The notes under the pieces: generated by a model | What the model was told of the DNA's origin: nothing | What the model saw: only the letters and a program-made list of their open reading frames with translations | Database searches by the model: none | Origin: Halovibrio variabilis | Lineage (GTDB): Bacteria; Pseudomonadota; Gammaproteobacteria; Pseudomonadales; Halomonadaceae | Length of the DNA: 64,000 nt | NCBI RefSeq assembly: GCF_007991175.1 | Contig: NZ_BJXV01000011.1 | Coordinates: forward strand, 62,001 to 126,000 | Direction of reading: 5' to 3' | Shown here: positions 38,898 through 48,894 of the stretch, piece by piece | Layout of the letters: the number at the start of each line of letters is the position of its first letter | How positions within the stretch are numbered: the first letter of the stretch is position 1 | Made by a program: the position numbers and the translations under genes

Positions 38898-40109
38898 ATG
38901 AGAACAGGGGTTGATGGCTTTCAAGGCCAGCGGTTAAACCAACTGCGTATGGCCCAAAATCTGACCCTCGCGGAGCTAGGAGAGCAACTAGGTCGCTCTT
39001 CCAGTACGGTGTCGGCCTGGGAAAAAGGCACCCAGCTACCTGAAGCTGAGTCATTTGATCGCCTTTGCCACGTGTTTCAAGTTTCGCGTAAGTGGTTTTT
39101 GAAGCCTGTTCCTCCTGTTGTTCAGGAAAGCCAGCGACCTTACTTTTTCCGTTCCCAAGCCTCTGTTCACAAGCAGGCGCGTGAAAGGTCGCAGCTCTAT
39201 TTAGTATGGCTGCAAGAGATGTCTGACTTCTTTCAAGAGGCGATGGAGTGGCCAGAGGTTAACGTGCCGATGCTGGAGGCAGACGACAGCCGATTGATCA
39301 GCGATGAGGAAATTGAAGACATCGCCAGAGAGTGCCGTGAGGCTTGGAAGTTGAGTTCTGCCCCTATTCCAAACGTGATTCAAGTAATGGAAAATGCGGG
39401 GATCATTTGCACTCGTGCCACCCTGGGCCACGTCAAAATGGACGGTGTTTCCCATTTCTCCGTTTTAGATGGCCGACCCTACGTGTTGATCGCTGAAGAC
39501 AAAGCCAATGCGATCCGTAACCGCTTTGACGCCGCACATGAGTTGGGGCACGTCGTGCTGCACTCCAAAATACCGGCTGCTCAATACGCTAAAAAAGAGC
39601 TGTATGATCTGTTAGAAGGGCAAGCGCACCGCTTTGCCAGCGCATTCCTAATGCCACCAGAGAGCTTTGCCCAAGAGGTGGTATGGCCAACGCTGGATAA
39701 CCTGCTTTCGCTTAAGTCACGCTGGAAAGTCTCGGTGGCATCAATGATCGTTCGCTGCCGTGATTTATCGCTGTTAACTGAGCAGCTAGAACTAAGGCTG
39801 TGGAAAGGACGCTCGGCACGTAAATGGACGAAAGGTGAGCCAGGTGATGATGCCCTGGCTTTCGAGCAACCCAAGTTGATGATGCGCGGCGCTCATTTGT
39901 TAGTGGATAACGGCATTTTTGAGCGTACTGAGCTAGTGCATCAGATTGGTTTACCGCCAGCAACGATAGAGATGCTGTGTAATTTACGCTCAGGTTACCT
40001 AAGTGTTCAGCCTGATGCTGGGGATAACGTGGTGCCTCTTAAGCTCAAGCGCAATACCACAAGGGCTGGCCGGGCGAAGCGGGCAGAGGTACTGCCGTTT
40101 CAAAATTAG
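38898..40109 (+). CDS. XRE helix-turn-helix / ImmA-IrrE (M78) zinc metalloprotease
   Basis: 403-residue two-domain protein. N-terminal Cro/C1 HTH at about 10-60 (LRMAQNLTLAELGEQLGRSS). C-terminal ImmA/IrrE peptidase with zinc motif AAHELGHVVLH (HELGH at 214-218) and the third-ligand helix LLEGQAHRFASAFLMP (Glu240). Such fusions act as protease-regulated repressors or antitoxins in mobile elements and in defence pairs such as RosmerTA. Start ATG 38898 is chosen because it begins the HTH domain right after the previous stop; the frame runs further upstream over the neighbour gene. A terminator follows. Confidence 0.88.
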   Translation: MRTGVDGFQGQRLNQLRMAQNLTLAELGEQLGRSSSTVSAWEKGTQLPEAESFDRLCHVFQVSRKWFLKPVPPVVQESQRPYFFRSQASVHKQARERSQLYLVWLQEMSDFFQEAMEWPEVNVPMLEADDSRLISDEEIEDIARECREAWKLSSAPIPNVIQVMENAGIICTRATLGHVKMDGVSHFSVLDGRPYVLIAEDKANAIRNRFDAAHELGHVVLHSKIPAAQYAKKELYDLLEGQAHRFASAFLMPPESFAQEVVWPTLDNLLSLKSRWKVSVASMIVRCRDLSLLTEQLELRLWKGRSARKWTKGEPGDDALAFEQPKLMMRGAHLLVDNGIFERTELVHQIGLPPATIEMLCNLRSGYLSVQPDAGDNVVPLKLKRNTTRAGRAKRAEVLPFQN

Positions 40110-40199
40110 AGAGTTGAGTAATGACGGTAAAAATTGACTTTAGTGTATAGAGTATCCAAAATGTCCAGCAAGTGGACTGGGAGTGCCCGGTCGGCGTCT

Positions 40200-40228
40200 A
40201 AACCTCGGTGAGTTTCATCGAGGTTTTT
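40200..40228. terminator. Terminator after the XRE-ImmA operon
   Basis: AAACCTCG (40200-40207) pairs with CGAGGTTT (40219-40226), continuing into a TTTTT run. It lies between two convergent genes. A smaller hairpin, GTCC...GGAC, lies upstream at about 40163-40178. Confidence 0.75.
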
Positions 40229-40250
40229 CGCTGTCTGGACGATACAAATA

Positions 40251-41039
40251 TCAAGGAAAGTGCTTCAGTCCCCACTGATCGTACCCATCCCCAACTGCTT
40301 GCCGCCCACCCTCGCAGTAAAACTTGCGTTTTAGAACTTCAAACGCCTGATTAGGTTGATCTGGTGCTAATACGTGTCGACCGATAGGACGAGCGACAAG
40401 ATCGGCGAGCTGTAACCCGGCCGAGTTGCACGTCTTCGCGGCCATTCGAATTTTAAATGGTAGGTCATGCTGATATTTGTTTTCGCCGTCACAAATACGG
40501 CGAAATTCTAGTTCGAGCTCATCGTCTTCTTTCGCACCTCGCTTTTCAACAATGACATGTGTTTCCAGAGATTCTTGTCCTTTTTCTTTGACGAGATCGA
40601 AAAGTGTTTCCAGGCAGTGCCGCAGCGCTAGATGATAGGGATTAGACATCTCTTCACGGCTGCTTAGCCTATGCTTGTCGATCACGCAGGAAGCAAGAAT
40701 GAAGTTACTTTCGTCGATCAGGTGGCTCAAACGGCCCATAAACGCCTGCTTTTCAGCTCTATCTTTGAACACTCTAAAGTCGCCTTTCTCTTTGCGTATT
40801 TCATGTTCATGAAATATAACGAGATCGTGTCCGAAATAATCAAATTTTAACTGCTGCAGGGCTGGTACTACTTTCGACACGTAATGCTGTTTATAAAATA
40901 TGCAGAAAGCCAGTACAAAGACCGGGTAGTTTGGGTCAATATTTAACAATCCATGGTCACCACTTTCATCTACATAAACCACAAAGTCGCTAAATCCACG
41001 CTCCTTACCAATACTGATGACTGTATCGTTAGTATTCAT
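40251..41039 (-). CDS. DUF3800 domain protein
   Basis: 262 residues with the DUF3800 opening FVVYVDESGDHG and a later acidic residue set (HEHEIRKEKGDF, IVEKRGAKEDDELELEF, LQLADLVARPIGRH). The family has been linked to an RNase H-like fold by its conserved Asp and Glu, and members are frequent in defence islands. It is the last gene of the type I restriction operon, five bases after the YgjP-like gene. Its role in that operon is unknown. Confidence 0.85.
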   Translation of the reverse strand: MNTNDTVISIGKERGFSDFVVYVDESGDHGLLNIDPNYPVFVLAFCIFYKQHYVSKVVPALQQLKFDYFGHDLVIFHEHEIRKEKGDFRVFKDRAEKQAFMGRLSHLIDESNFILASCVIDKHRLSSREEMSNPYHLALRHCLETLFDLVKEKGQESLETHVIVEKRGAKEDDELELEFRRICDGENKYQHDLPFKIRMAAKTCNSAGLQLADLVARPIGRHVLAPDQPNQAFEVLKRKFYCEGGRQAVGDGYDQWGLKHFP

Positions 41040-41044
41040 CGAAT

Positions 41045-41737
41045 TTATATTCCTTCCACGTCCATTCCGTGCTCAGCTAGCCACTGTTTTCGCGTCTCAT
41101 AATCTGGCATAGCGCGCTCTAACCGCAACCAGAATGTCTCGGAATGGTTAGGCTCATGTAGATGCACAAGTTCGTGAACCACCACGTATTCAGCGATACG
41201 AGCAGGTAACAGCATCGTTTTCCAGTGAAAGTAGAGCATCTCGCCCTTGCCGCAGGAGCCCCAGCGATACCCCAGGTCCTGCACCCTAATAGCGGCAGGG
41301 TTTACTTCCAGCCGAGCAGCAAAGATCTTTACGCGCTGCCATAGCCACTGATTCCCTCGCTCGCTGTACCAGCGAATGAAGTGACGCCGGGCTTCTGGCC
41401 GAGCATCCTGGCGAAGATGAAACCGTCCGTTGAGCCATTTCAGTGGTGTCTCTTGATCTTCTACCAGATTCAAGCGGTGATGACGGCCAAGATATAAAAA
41501 ACCCTCACCCTGCACATAGCGTTTGATACGCACCTGTTTCTGCATCAGGGCCTTTTCGGCCAGCTTTTTGTAGATCCACGCCTGCTTGCGCCGCACGAAG
41601 GCTTCTAGTCTCTGCGGGTTGGTATGCGGTGGCGTGGTCAGCACCAAGGACTGATCGCGCTCGACCGTGAGTTGCAGCGTGCTACGCTGCGCGCTTTCGC
41701 GTACCGCAATCGTCAGATCATCTACCTGTAGCGTCAT
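41045..41737 (-). CDS. YgjP-like metallopeptidase domain protein (DUF45/M48-type)
   Basis: 230 residues. Zinc motif VVHELVHLHEPNHSETFW (HELVH plus a downstream His) and the upstream YRWGSCGKGEMLYFHWKTML are the YgjP/DUF45 signature. A basic N-terminal half (RRKQAWIYKKLAEKA) may bind nucleic acid. The ATG overlaps the hsdR stop by four bases, so it is coupled to the restriction subunit. Homologues are often encoded beside hsdR, but the reason is not established. Confidence 0.9.
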   Translation of the reverse strand: MTLQVDDLTIAVRESAQRSTLQLTVERDQSLVLTTPPHTNPQRLEAFVRRKQAWIYKKLAEKALMQKQVRIKRYVQGEGFLYLGRHHRLNLVEDQETPLKWLNGRFHLRQDARPEARRHFIRWYSERGNQWLWQRVKIFAARLEVNPAAIRVQDLGYRWGSCGKGEMLYFHWKTMLLPARIAEYVVVHELVHLHEPNHSETFWLRLERAMPDYETRKQWLAEHGMDVEGI

Positions 41738-44700
41738 GACTGCTCCAGCTTATAGCTATTTGCCTTAGCGAGATCGCGCAGCTTGTCCACCAGCGGCTCG
41801 ATTTGCTCCAGTTCCAGCAGTTCACTCTCATAAATAAGCTCAGACAGCTCACCTTCAAGGGCTTCCTGCATGGAGCGACGATGTGGCTCCCAAAAGCTCG
41901 GCGTCTTCACCTCATGGCTAATGTGCTCAACTAAATGCTCGGTAAGTTGAATCAGGTCGGATTGGGTAGCTAGGTCGGGTGTAGTATCGCCACATTTAAC
42001 TTCGCGTAGCATGCGATAGAACGGTAGGTAGGTTTCGGGTACATCGGGCAGCCCTTCTTCGTGACGGGTGCTACCGCTATTCACTTCGTCAATGATGGCC
42101 TGAAGCGCCGTGATAAGTGCGTCCCACTGTCCGGCCAGCCCATCCAGAATTTCCTTGAGCCGCTCGCTGAGCTTGCCGTAGTACACCGGGTCTTCGTCCA
42201 GCTTTTCGCTCACTTGGCTGCGAATGGCGTGCTCCATTTCCGAGGCAACGGCTTTTTTGACTGTCTTGATCGACTCTTCGCTATCTAGGCCGTAGCTGGC
42301 GGCTTGGTCGCGAACCTGATTCAACTGCTGACTAAACTGGGCATCGGTCAGATTGACCGGCGCAATTTTTGGGTCAATCCCTAACGAGATCACATGTTCG
42401 TCAATCAGGCGGCGCACCTTCGCGCCCACATCCTTGCCCAGCACAGTGCTGTCGCGGTAGCGACGACGAGCCTGAGCATAGATCATCGCCAGCGCCTTGG
42501 CATCGGCAGTAAAGGGTAGTGCTTCCGGGCGAGGCAGAACCGTATCAAGGCTCTGCATAAAGGCCTTGAGCTTGACACCGAACTCCTGGCGCACACGCTC
42601 ACTATCGAGTGCCTGAACGCAGGCCTCGACATCGTGTAAATCTTCAATATCCCTTGAGCGCAGCACATCCACCGCGCGTAGATGGCGGTCACGTAGTGCT
42701 GGAATTTCATCCTTCAAGCTGCGAAGCGCGCCGTCGACATCTTCGTCGCTATAGGCAGCCAGTGCCTCTTTGAGATGATTGGCGACGCCGTAATAATCCA
42801 CCACAATGCCCACCGCCTTGCCGAAACCGGTGCGGTTGACGCGGGCAATCGTTTGCAGCAGCTCGGCCTCCTGTATTGAGCGGTCGAGATACATCACGCC
42901 TTCGATGGGCGCATCAAACCCGGTCAGCAGCATCGATTTAACGATCAGAAAGGCCAATGGGTCGGTTCTGGATTCGTATTTTTCCCTGCTCGCCAGCAGC
43001 GGCTTCTTGAAGCGGGCGATCGCTTCGTCCTGCCGAGCGCGGTCGGTATGAGGTTGCCATTCGGAGCCATCATTGTTGCTACCGGAAACTATGGTGGCGA
43101 ACTCCAGTCGTGCTAAAAGCTCGCGGTAGCGCCACGCCTGTATGCGCGCCTGTAGCTTTGGCGTCTTGCGTAAGAGTGCTTCATCATCCAGCGCTTTCGA
43201 TTCTGGGCTGAGCTGGTGAGCTTCTTCAAGCAGCTGGTCGCGAGCTTGTTCAAAGGCCGCCTTGTAGCGCACCGCTGCCAGACGGCTGTAGCCCACCACC
43301 TGTGCTTTAAAGCCGTTAGGTAGAATGTGGGTAACGTAGTGGCGCAGCATGTCCTGCGCCTTCTCCTCAATAAGCTTCGTCGCCTCCAACACGTTGCCTT
43401 TGGTGGCGTACTTCTGCTTGATGGCTTCCAGCTCTTCCGGGGGCCTGTCGGCAAAGAAGTCCTCGAACAACTCGTCGAGGCTACTGCCATCCTTCACCGC
43501 ACCCTGCACGGTGCGGCCCTCGTAGAGCACCGGAACGGTGGCACCGTCCGCCTCGGATTCGCGGATGGTATAAGTATCAATGAACTCGCCAAAGATCTCG
43601 TGGGTACGCTTCTTCTCCCCCATGATGATCGGCGTGCCGGTAAAGCCGATGCGAGCGCAGTTGGGCAAACCTGCCTGCAAGTTGGCGTGTAGGTCGCCCG
43701 CTTGGGTACGGTGGGCTTCATCCACCATCACCAGGATATCTTGACTGGTATTGAGTTGATCAAAGTCACTGACCTTGGCCTTGCTTTCGGCATCGCGATA
43801 CTGCTGGATCATCGCGAATACCAGCCCAGGCCCCTCTTGGCGCAGTATCTTCTTAAGCGCTTTACTGTTATTTGCCACATGCACCAGATCACCGCTCAGC
43901 GAGGCAGTAGCGGAGAGCTGCTTTTGCAGGTCGATACGGTCGGTGACCACCACAATCTTGAAGCGTCGCAGTGACGGGTCGGTGCGCATACAGCGTACCA
44001 GAAACATCATGGTCAGAGATTTACCCGAGCCCTGGGTGTGCCAAATGATGCCGCCGCGCCGGTCGTGTTCGCCGTCTTCGCTCCGTGTTTTGCCGTGGCG
44101 CAGCCGGTCGATGGCCTTCACTACGCCGCGATACTGCTGATAACGGCACACCAGTTTAATGGTCTGCCCGCCGGTGGTCATGAACAGCGTGAAGTGGCGC
44201 ACGATATCCAACAGGCTAGAGGGCGCCAGCATGCCCGCTATGGTGCGCTGCTGGGGCGAGAGCTTAGTCACGTTGAGTGCCTTAGCAACGTCGGTTTCAC
44301 TCTGATGCGGGTTTTCCGCACTCGCCACCGTTTTCCAGGGCAGGTAGTGGCTCGCGCCGGCGGCGATGGTGCCCACCCGGCAGTCGTCAAAGCAGGTAGC
44401 CATCAACAGTTGGTTGGTGTTGAACAGGGCAGGCGCGCCTTCGTGATCGCCCGCCTCGCCATTGGCAAAGCGCTGGTCGCTGTAGCGGCGCAGTTGATCG
44501 ATAGCCTCTGCCATCGGTTCGGCTAAATTGGGGCTCTTACACTCGATTACCACCAGCGGAATACCGTTCACCAGCAGCACCAGATCGGGAATGATGTGTT
44601 GCTTAGCCGTATCGTGGCCCGGTGGGCACTTCACCTTGTACTGGTTGATGACCGTAAAGCGGTTGTTGGTCGGGATATCCCAGTCGATATAGTGAATTGC

Positions 44701-45054
44701 GCGCGAACGGCCACCGTCCCAATCCGGTAAGCCATCGACCACGAAGCCGTCGATGATGAGCTCTGTAGCGACGCGGTTGGCCTCCATCAATCCTGGCGCG
44801 GCAATCCGCGTTAGTGCTGACACTGCCGCACTCAAACGCTCGTCATCCAACCATTCGCTTCGCGAGCCATCGGCGTGCCTGCGGGTATTAATTGCCTTGA
44901 GCTGCTCGCGCAACACATCGTCCTGTACCACCTCGGCAAAGCTTCCGCGCCCGGTGGCGGCCGGGTCGTCGAGGCTGCCCTGGCAATAGGCCCAGCCCAA
45001 CGCCACCAACTGGTCGATCAACGGCTGTTCGCTGATATGAAACTCGGGCCCCAT
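41734..45054 (-). CDS. hsdR: Type I restriction enzyme subunit R (HsdR)
   Basis: 1106-residue motor and nuclease subunit that translocates and cuts unmethylated DNA. N-terminal nuclease domain with a PD-(D/E)xK-type run (IPDLVLLVNGIPLVVIECKS), helicase Walker A HTQGSGKSLTMMF, DEAH-type box VDEAHRTQAGDLH, then TGTPIIMG and motif VI QTIARVNRTGFGKAVG. Length and motif order are complete, so the gene looks functional. GAGAGGCCGA precedes the ATG at 45054, 18 bases after hsdS. Confidence 0.95.
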   Translation of the reverse strand: MGPEFHISEQPLIDQLVALGWAYCQGSLDDPAATGRGSFAEVVQDDVLREQLKAINTRRHADGSRSEWLDDERLSAAVSALTRIAAPGLMEANRVATELIIDGFVVDGLPDWDGGRSRAIHYIDWDIPTNNRFTVINQYKVKCPPGHDTAKQHIIPDLVLLVNGIPLVVIECKSPNLAEPMAEAIDQLRRYSDQRFANGEAGDHEGAPALFNTNQLLMATCFDDCRVGTIAAGASHYLPWKTVASAENPHQSETDVAKALNVTKLSPQQRTIAGMLAPSSLLDIVRHFTLFMTTGGQTIKLVCRYQQYRGVVKAIDRLRHGKTRSEDGEHDRRGGIIWHTQGSGKSLTMMFLVRCMRTDPSLRRFKIVVVTDRIDLQKQLSATASLSGDLVHVANNSKALKKILRQEGPGLVFAMIQQYRDAESKAKVSDFDQLNTSQDILVMVDEAHRTQAGDLHANLQAGLPNCARIGFTGTPIIMGEKKRTHEIFGEFIDTYTIRESEADGATVPVLYEGRTVQGAVKDGSSLDELFEDFFADRPPEELEAIKQKYATKGNVLEATKLIEEKAQDMLRHYVTHILPNGFKAQVVGYSRLAAVRYKAAFEQARDQLLEEAHQLSPESKALDDEALLRKTPKLQARIQAWRYRELLARLEFATIVSGSNNDGSEWQPHTDRARQDEAIARFKKPLLASREKYESRTDPLAFLIVKSMLLTGFDAPIEGVMYLDRSIQEAELLQTIARVNRTGFGKAVGIVVDYYGVANHLKEALAAYSDEDVDGALRSLKDEIPALRDRHLRAVDVLRSRDIEDLHDVEACVQALDSERVRQEFGVKLKAFMQSLDTVLPRPEALPFTADAKALAMIYAQARRRYRDSTVLGKDVGAKVRRLIDEHVISLGIDPKIAPVNLTDAQFSQQLNQVRDQAASYGLDSEESIKTVKKAVASEMEHAIRSQVSEKLDEDPVYYGKLSERLKEILDGLAGQWDALITALQAIIDEVNSGSTRHEEGLPDVPETYLPFYRMLREVKCGDTTPDLATQSDLIQLTEHLVEHISHEVKTPSFWEPHRRSMQEALEGELSELIYESELLELEQIEPLVDKLRDLAKANSYKLEQS

Positions 45055-45072
45055 TCGGCCTCTCCTTATTGG

Positions 45073-46380
45073 TTAGCTGGCTTGCTGCTGTTGTTCGATC
45101 AGCTCGGTGACCTGTTTTCGGCCAGTAAGCAGGTCATCCATCAGGCCAAATTTTTGTTGTTTGCGTTTAGCGAGAGTTTTCTGTTCTAAATGCTGTCTTT
45201 TTTCCGATTCGACGTAAAAATCTAGAATAGATCGCTGCTCATCTGCTGGAGGTTTTGCAATGATGAACTTAGCCAAGATACTAGTATTTAAATTTGGCAT
45301 TGTAGATCCTACAGCCATTCCCTCTATTTGTTTTTGTGACCAAGCCTGCTTATAAGTCAGTGATAACCATTCGCCCAAAATCTCACTTTTAGGAAGCCGC
45401 ACCAATAAACAACCAGTACCACAAACCCAGCCTGCTTCTGATTCGTTTATTGCCACGCAACGAGATAAATCACCTCGTCTAGAAAAAACAACATCGTTAC
45501 TGGTTACACGATGTTTACCCAGTTTTTTAGCTCTTTCCTCGGTGATATAAGCAATCTTATTAGCATCAATTTGCTCGCCGTTTAAATCTTGCGGCATTAT
45601 GACTGGAATACCTTCTGATACATATTCATAAGCATGTAGCTGAGAACCAAAAGGCCCAGTTTGTAGCGTGCCAAAACTTCTTGATGCTATATCTCCAAGA
45701 CTTATAATCTCCCACTCCTTCGGAATCCACCCCAGCGGTGAATCCCTATAAAGCTCCGACGCCTGCTCGTAGGGCGGGCGAAGCTGGCCATTGGCATCGA
45801 TGCCGCGGGTAAGCAGGTCGTGCAGCAGGCCCTGCTTAACCTGCTGCAGCTTGGCGATGATGGCCTCGGTCTGACGGATTTGGGTGTCGAGGGTGTAGAG
45901 GATTTTGGCGATAACTTTTTGTTCATATATCGGGGGCACATAAAATTCATATGCTCCTACAGTTTTAGTGTTTAGACTTACTTGGTTTATGGCTTTTTGG
46001 CACTCCTTTTGTGCATAACGCTTCGCTTGTGAACTGCTCAAAGAATAATAAAGATACTTTGGGTCAATATGCTCATTTGGCCTCAAGAGTAATAGATTCA
46101 TTCCATGATAAAGATCCTTCCCACCTTCATACTGAGCGACTTTGCCAACATGTTTGAAACTATTTATATGGCTATATAAAATATCCCACTTTTTTAACTT
46201 GTACGTTGATATTTTATCTGCTAAGTAACCAATCTTTGAAAGGTCAATAGTGCCATCCGCAATAGTTTCTATGCGGGTAACAGGAAATTCTGTAATTTCA
46301 GAAACTTGTGTAGAGACTGTACCATTCCGAATTACGGACAAGTATTTTGATAAAGGACTATAAATAACTTGTTCAGACAT
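45073..46380 (-). CDS. hsdS: Type I restriction enzyme specificity subunit S (HsdS)
   Basis: 435-residue DNA-recognition subunit with two target-recognition domains. TRD1 is about 1-150 and ends in [16 protein letters not shown]. The central conserved helix ([31 protein letters not shown]) follows. TRD2 is about 225-395 and ends [17 protein letters not shown], followed by the second conserved helix. The TRDs are AT-rich and the central helix GC-rich, the usual mark of TRD exchange. Start ATG 46380 overlaps the hsdM stop by eight bases. Confidence 0.93.
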   Translation of the reverse strand: MSEQVIYSPLSKYLSVIRNGTVSTQVSEITEFPVTRIETIADGTIDLSKIGYLADKISTYKLKKWDILYSHINSFKHVGKVAQYEGGKDLYHGMNLLLLRPNEHIDPKYLYYSLSSSQAKRYAQKECQKAINQVSLNTKTVGAYEFYVPPIYEQKVIAKILYTLDTQIRQTEAIIAKLQQVKQGLLHDLLTRGIDANGQLRPPYEQASELYRDSPLGWIPKEWEIISLGDIASRSFGTLQTGPFGSQLHAYEYVSEGIPVIMPQDLNGEQIDANKIAYITEERAKKLGKHRVTSNDVVFSRRGDLSRCVAINESEAGWVCGTGCLLVRLPKSEILGEWLSLTYKQAWSQKQIEGMAVGSTMPNLNTSILAKFIIAKPPADEQRSILDFYVESEKRQHLEQKTLAKRKQQKFGLMDDLLTGRKQVTELIEQQQQAS

Positions 46381-48889
46381 ACCCCAGCTCCTCCAGATAC
46401 CCGGCCAGCGTTTTTGCTGCACTGTCCCGCGCCCGCTCAATCTCAGAGAGCGTTACCTGATATTTGTCCCACCAGTTTTCCGCAGTGGCGACCACTAACT
46501 GGCGCTGGTTGCCGATATAGCGCTCGACGATGGATTTCATATCGTGGTGCAGAATGGTAAGCAGCAGCTCGGCGGCCTGGGCGTTATCCAGGTCGTCCAC
46601 CTTGCCGTTAAGTTCATCGGGCAACATGGCACGCTTTTCCTTAAGCTTTTTCACCAAGGCGGTGCGCTGCTTTTTCCACACCTTGATCTGCTTTTCCAGT
46701 TTGACGCGCTCGATATCGCTAAGCGAGTCTTCGCTGTCACCGGTCGCGTCGTCATCGTCGCTGTCGCCCTGTTTCGGTAGCTTATCCTCGGCGACCTTAA
46801 TTTGGCTGTCGAGCTCAGCTTGCTGTTGCTCCAGTGTTTGCAGCTCCTCAAGAAAACCGCCCAGTAGGAACTTAACCAGCTTGTGCTCTAGCGGGTCGTC
46901 TTTGTCGATCTTGTCTTCCATGGCGGTGACGATACTGGTGCGCCAGGCATCGACCACCCCGCGTGAGTCTCGCGCCATCAGAGTGAGAAAGTCGTACTTC
47001 TGCTGGTGCCAAAAACCGGCGATCATGCCGCTAACCTGAAAGTCGCTCAGCAAGCCGACCGGGCGCAGGCTCTCGGTAAAGCTGTTGAGTAGCTCCTGAC
47101 GAAGTGCGGCGTACTCATGATGCTGCGCCAGCGCCGTAATGCTTTTACTATGGCGTTGCCACCATGTCTCGAACGCCTCGCGTAGTGTTTGCTCTTTAAA
47201 CAGTACCCCTGCGTTCTTCTCAATGGCGGGTTTAATATCGGCCTTGGCGGCGATCATTTCACGGAATAGTTGGTAACCGTCATCACACGGCTTGGGTTCG
47301 AATAGATCTTCAGGATCTAGCCCCTGGGCGTTTAGAAGCGGACGTTTGGCATCAATTTCCGCCTGTGGGATGCCGCCCACCAGATGGGCGTGCACATCGT
47401 GGGGTTCCGGCGGTGGGGCGTTATCTGCGTAGCGGCGGATGTTCAGGTTATAACCGTTTTCCCGCAGCGTCTCGACACTTACTATGCTGGCAAAGCCGGG
47501 TACGTCCTGCCCCTTGCCTTCGGCAAAGGCCTCATAAATAGCGGCGATTTTTTCGATATGCTCAGGCATCAGGTAGTTCTGCGCCCGGCCCTCGAAGTAT
47601 TCACGATCCGCGTTGATAAACAGCACCTTGCCCTGGTTTTGGGGGTGCTTGCTGGCGACCTGCTGTGCACCAATGCTATGCCGCTTGCGTAGAATTAAAA
47701 TACAAGCGGGAATGCCGGTGCCGTAAAAGAGGTTGGGTGGCAGGCCAATCACTGCTTCAAGCAGGTCGTCTTCAATAATGCCTTTGCGGATGTTCTTCTC
47801 TTCGCCACCGCGAAACAGCACGCCGTGGGGCATAACGGTGGCGACCATGCCGCCATCGGTGCAGACCGCCAGCATGTGCTGCAAAAACATTAGGTCAGCT
47901 TTTTTCGAGCCAAGCGGCACTTCGCCATATTTGAAGCGCTCACTGCGTCGGGCCGGTTGAAATAGCGGCTGGCCGCTGTCATCCGTATCTTTGCTGCCAA
48001 AGTTATAAGAGAACGGTGGATTGGTCAGGACGCGGTCAAACCGGAGCAGTTCACCGTTTTTGATATGGCGCGGGTTTTCCAGCGTGTCATCGTTTTCAAG
48101 GTTGGCCGTGGTAATGCCGTGTAGCAGCATATTCATCTTGGCAATCGACCACACGGTGCCTGCATTTTCCTGGCCGTAGCAGTCGAGCCTGTGGCCTTCG
48201 CCGCCGTGCTCGTCGATCCACTCTTTCGAAGCAATCAACATACCGCCGGAGCCACAGCATGGGTCGTAAACGCGATGATCCTGCTCGGGCTTAAGCAGCC
48301 GCACCATCATGCGTACTACCGGACGAGGCGTGTAGAACTCGCCACCTTTCTTACCAGCAGAGTCGGCGAAATCGCCGATTAAAAATTCATAGGCAGCGCC
48401 TAAAAGGTCTGGAAATTCGAAATCTCTGTCGCGCAAACGGTGCTTGCTGAAGTGGTTAATTAGCCCACGCAGTTTGCTGTCGGCGAGTTTACTTTGGCCC
48501 ACCTTGCGGTTGAAATCGATATGGAGCAGTACGTCCTGCAAGCTGGTATTGTCCTGTTCTAGGCCGCCCAGCGCTTTATTCAGCGCATCGCCTACATTTT
48601 TGTGAGCCTCATTGAGCAGGTAGTTCCAGCGCGAGGTTTCCGGCAGGTAGAAGCTTTTCTTGTACCAGAAGCGTTGCTCAGCTACCTCAAGGGCCGCCTC
48701 GCGACTTTTGCCCTTTGCCATCTGATCATTGACGACTTGCTCGTGGCGCTCATCGAACACATCCGAGCAGCGCTTTAAGAACAGCATTCCAAAGATGTAT
48801 TCCTTGAACTCGGAGGCATCCATCTTGCCGCGCAGAATATCGGCGGCGCTAAAGAGATGGCGCTCAAGCTGGGGAAGGGTTAGGGGCAT
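46373..48889 (-). CDS. hsdM: Type I restriction enzyme methyltransferase subunit M (HsdM)
   Basis: 838-residue N6-adenine methylase, longer than classic HsdM (about 530). N-terminal helical domain ([20 protein letters not shown]), SAM motif [10 protein letters not shown] at 209-217 and catalytic motif IV NPPF at 290-293 are intact. The C-terminal 400 residues are helical and charged, with an acidic run ([15 protein letters not shown]) and a coiled coil, ending in the region that contacts HsdS. Its N-terminal ~400 residues are strikingly close to the gene five bases upstream, so these are tandem paralogues. Confidence 0.94.
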   Translation of the reverse strand: MPLTLPQLERHLFSAADILRGKMDASEFKEYIFGMLFLKRCSDVFDERHEQVVNDQMAKGKSREAALEVAEQRFWYKKSFYLPETSRWNYLLNEAHKNVGDALNKALGGLEQDNTSLQDVLLHIDFNRKVGQSKLADSKLRGLINHFSKHRLRDRDFEFPDLLGAAYEFLIGDFADSAGKKGGEFYTPRPVVRMMVRLLKPEQDHRVYDPCCGSGGMLIASKEWIDEHGGEGHRLDCYGQENAGTVWSIAKMNMLLHGITTANLENDDTLENPRHIKNGELLRFDRVLTNPPFSYNFGSKDTDDSGQPLFQPARRSERFKYGEVPLGSKKADLMFLQHMLAVCTDGGMVATVMPHGVLFRGGEEKNIRKGIIEDDLLEAVIGLPPNLFYGTGIPACILILRKRHSIGAQQVASKHPQNQGKVLFINADREYFEGRAQNYLMPEHIEKIAAIYEAFAEGKGQDVPGFASIVSVETLRENGYNLNIRRYADNAPPPEPHDVHAHLVGGIPQAEIDAKRPLLNAQGLDPEDLFEPKPCDDGYQLFREMIAAKADIKPAIEKNAGVLFKEQTLREAFETWWQRHSKSITALAQHHEYAALRQELLNSFTESLRPVGLLSDFQVSGMIAGFWHQQKYDFLTLMARDSRGVVDAWRTSIVTAMEDKIDKDDPLEHKLVKFLLGGFLEELQTLEQQQAELDSQIKVAEDKLPKQGDSDDDDATGDSEDSLSDIERVKLEKQIKVWKKQRTALVKKLKEKRAMLPDELNGKVDDLDNAQAAELLLTILHHDMKSIVERYIGNQRQLVVATAENWWDKYQVTLSEIERARDSAAKTLAGYLEELGYV

Positions 48890-48894
48890 GAAAT

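Noticed and set aside
44038..44526. Plus-strand open frame of about 160 codons within hsdR
   Set aside because: Antisense to conserved helicase motifs, no family match; a shadow frame.
46381..46440. 20-codon N-terminal extension of HsdS
   Set aside because: It lies wholly inside the 3' end of hsdM and does not resemble an HsdS start; the ATG at 46380 gives a typical eight-base overlap.
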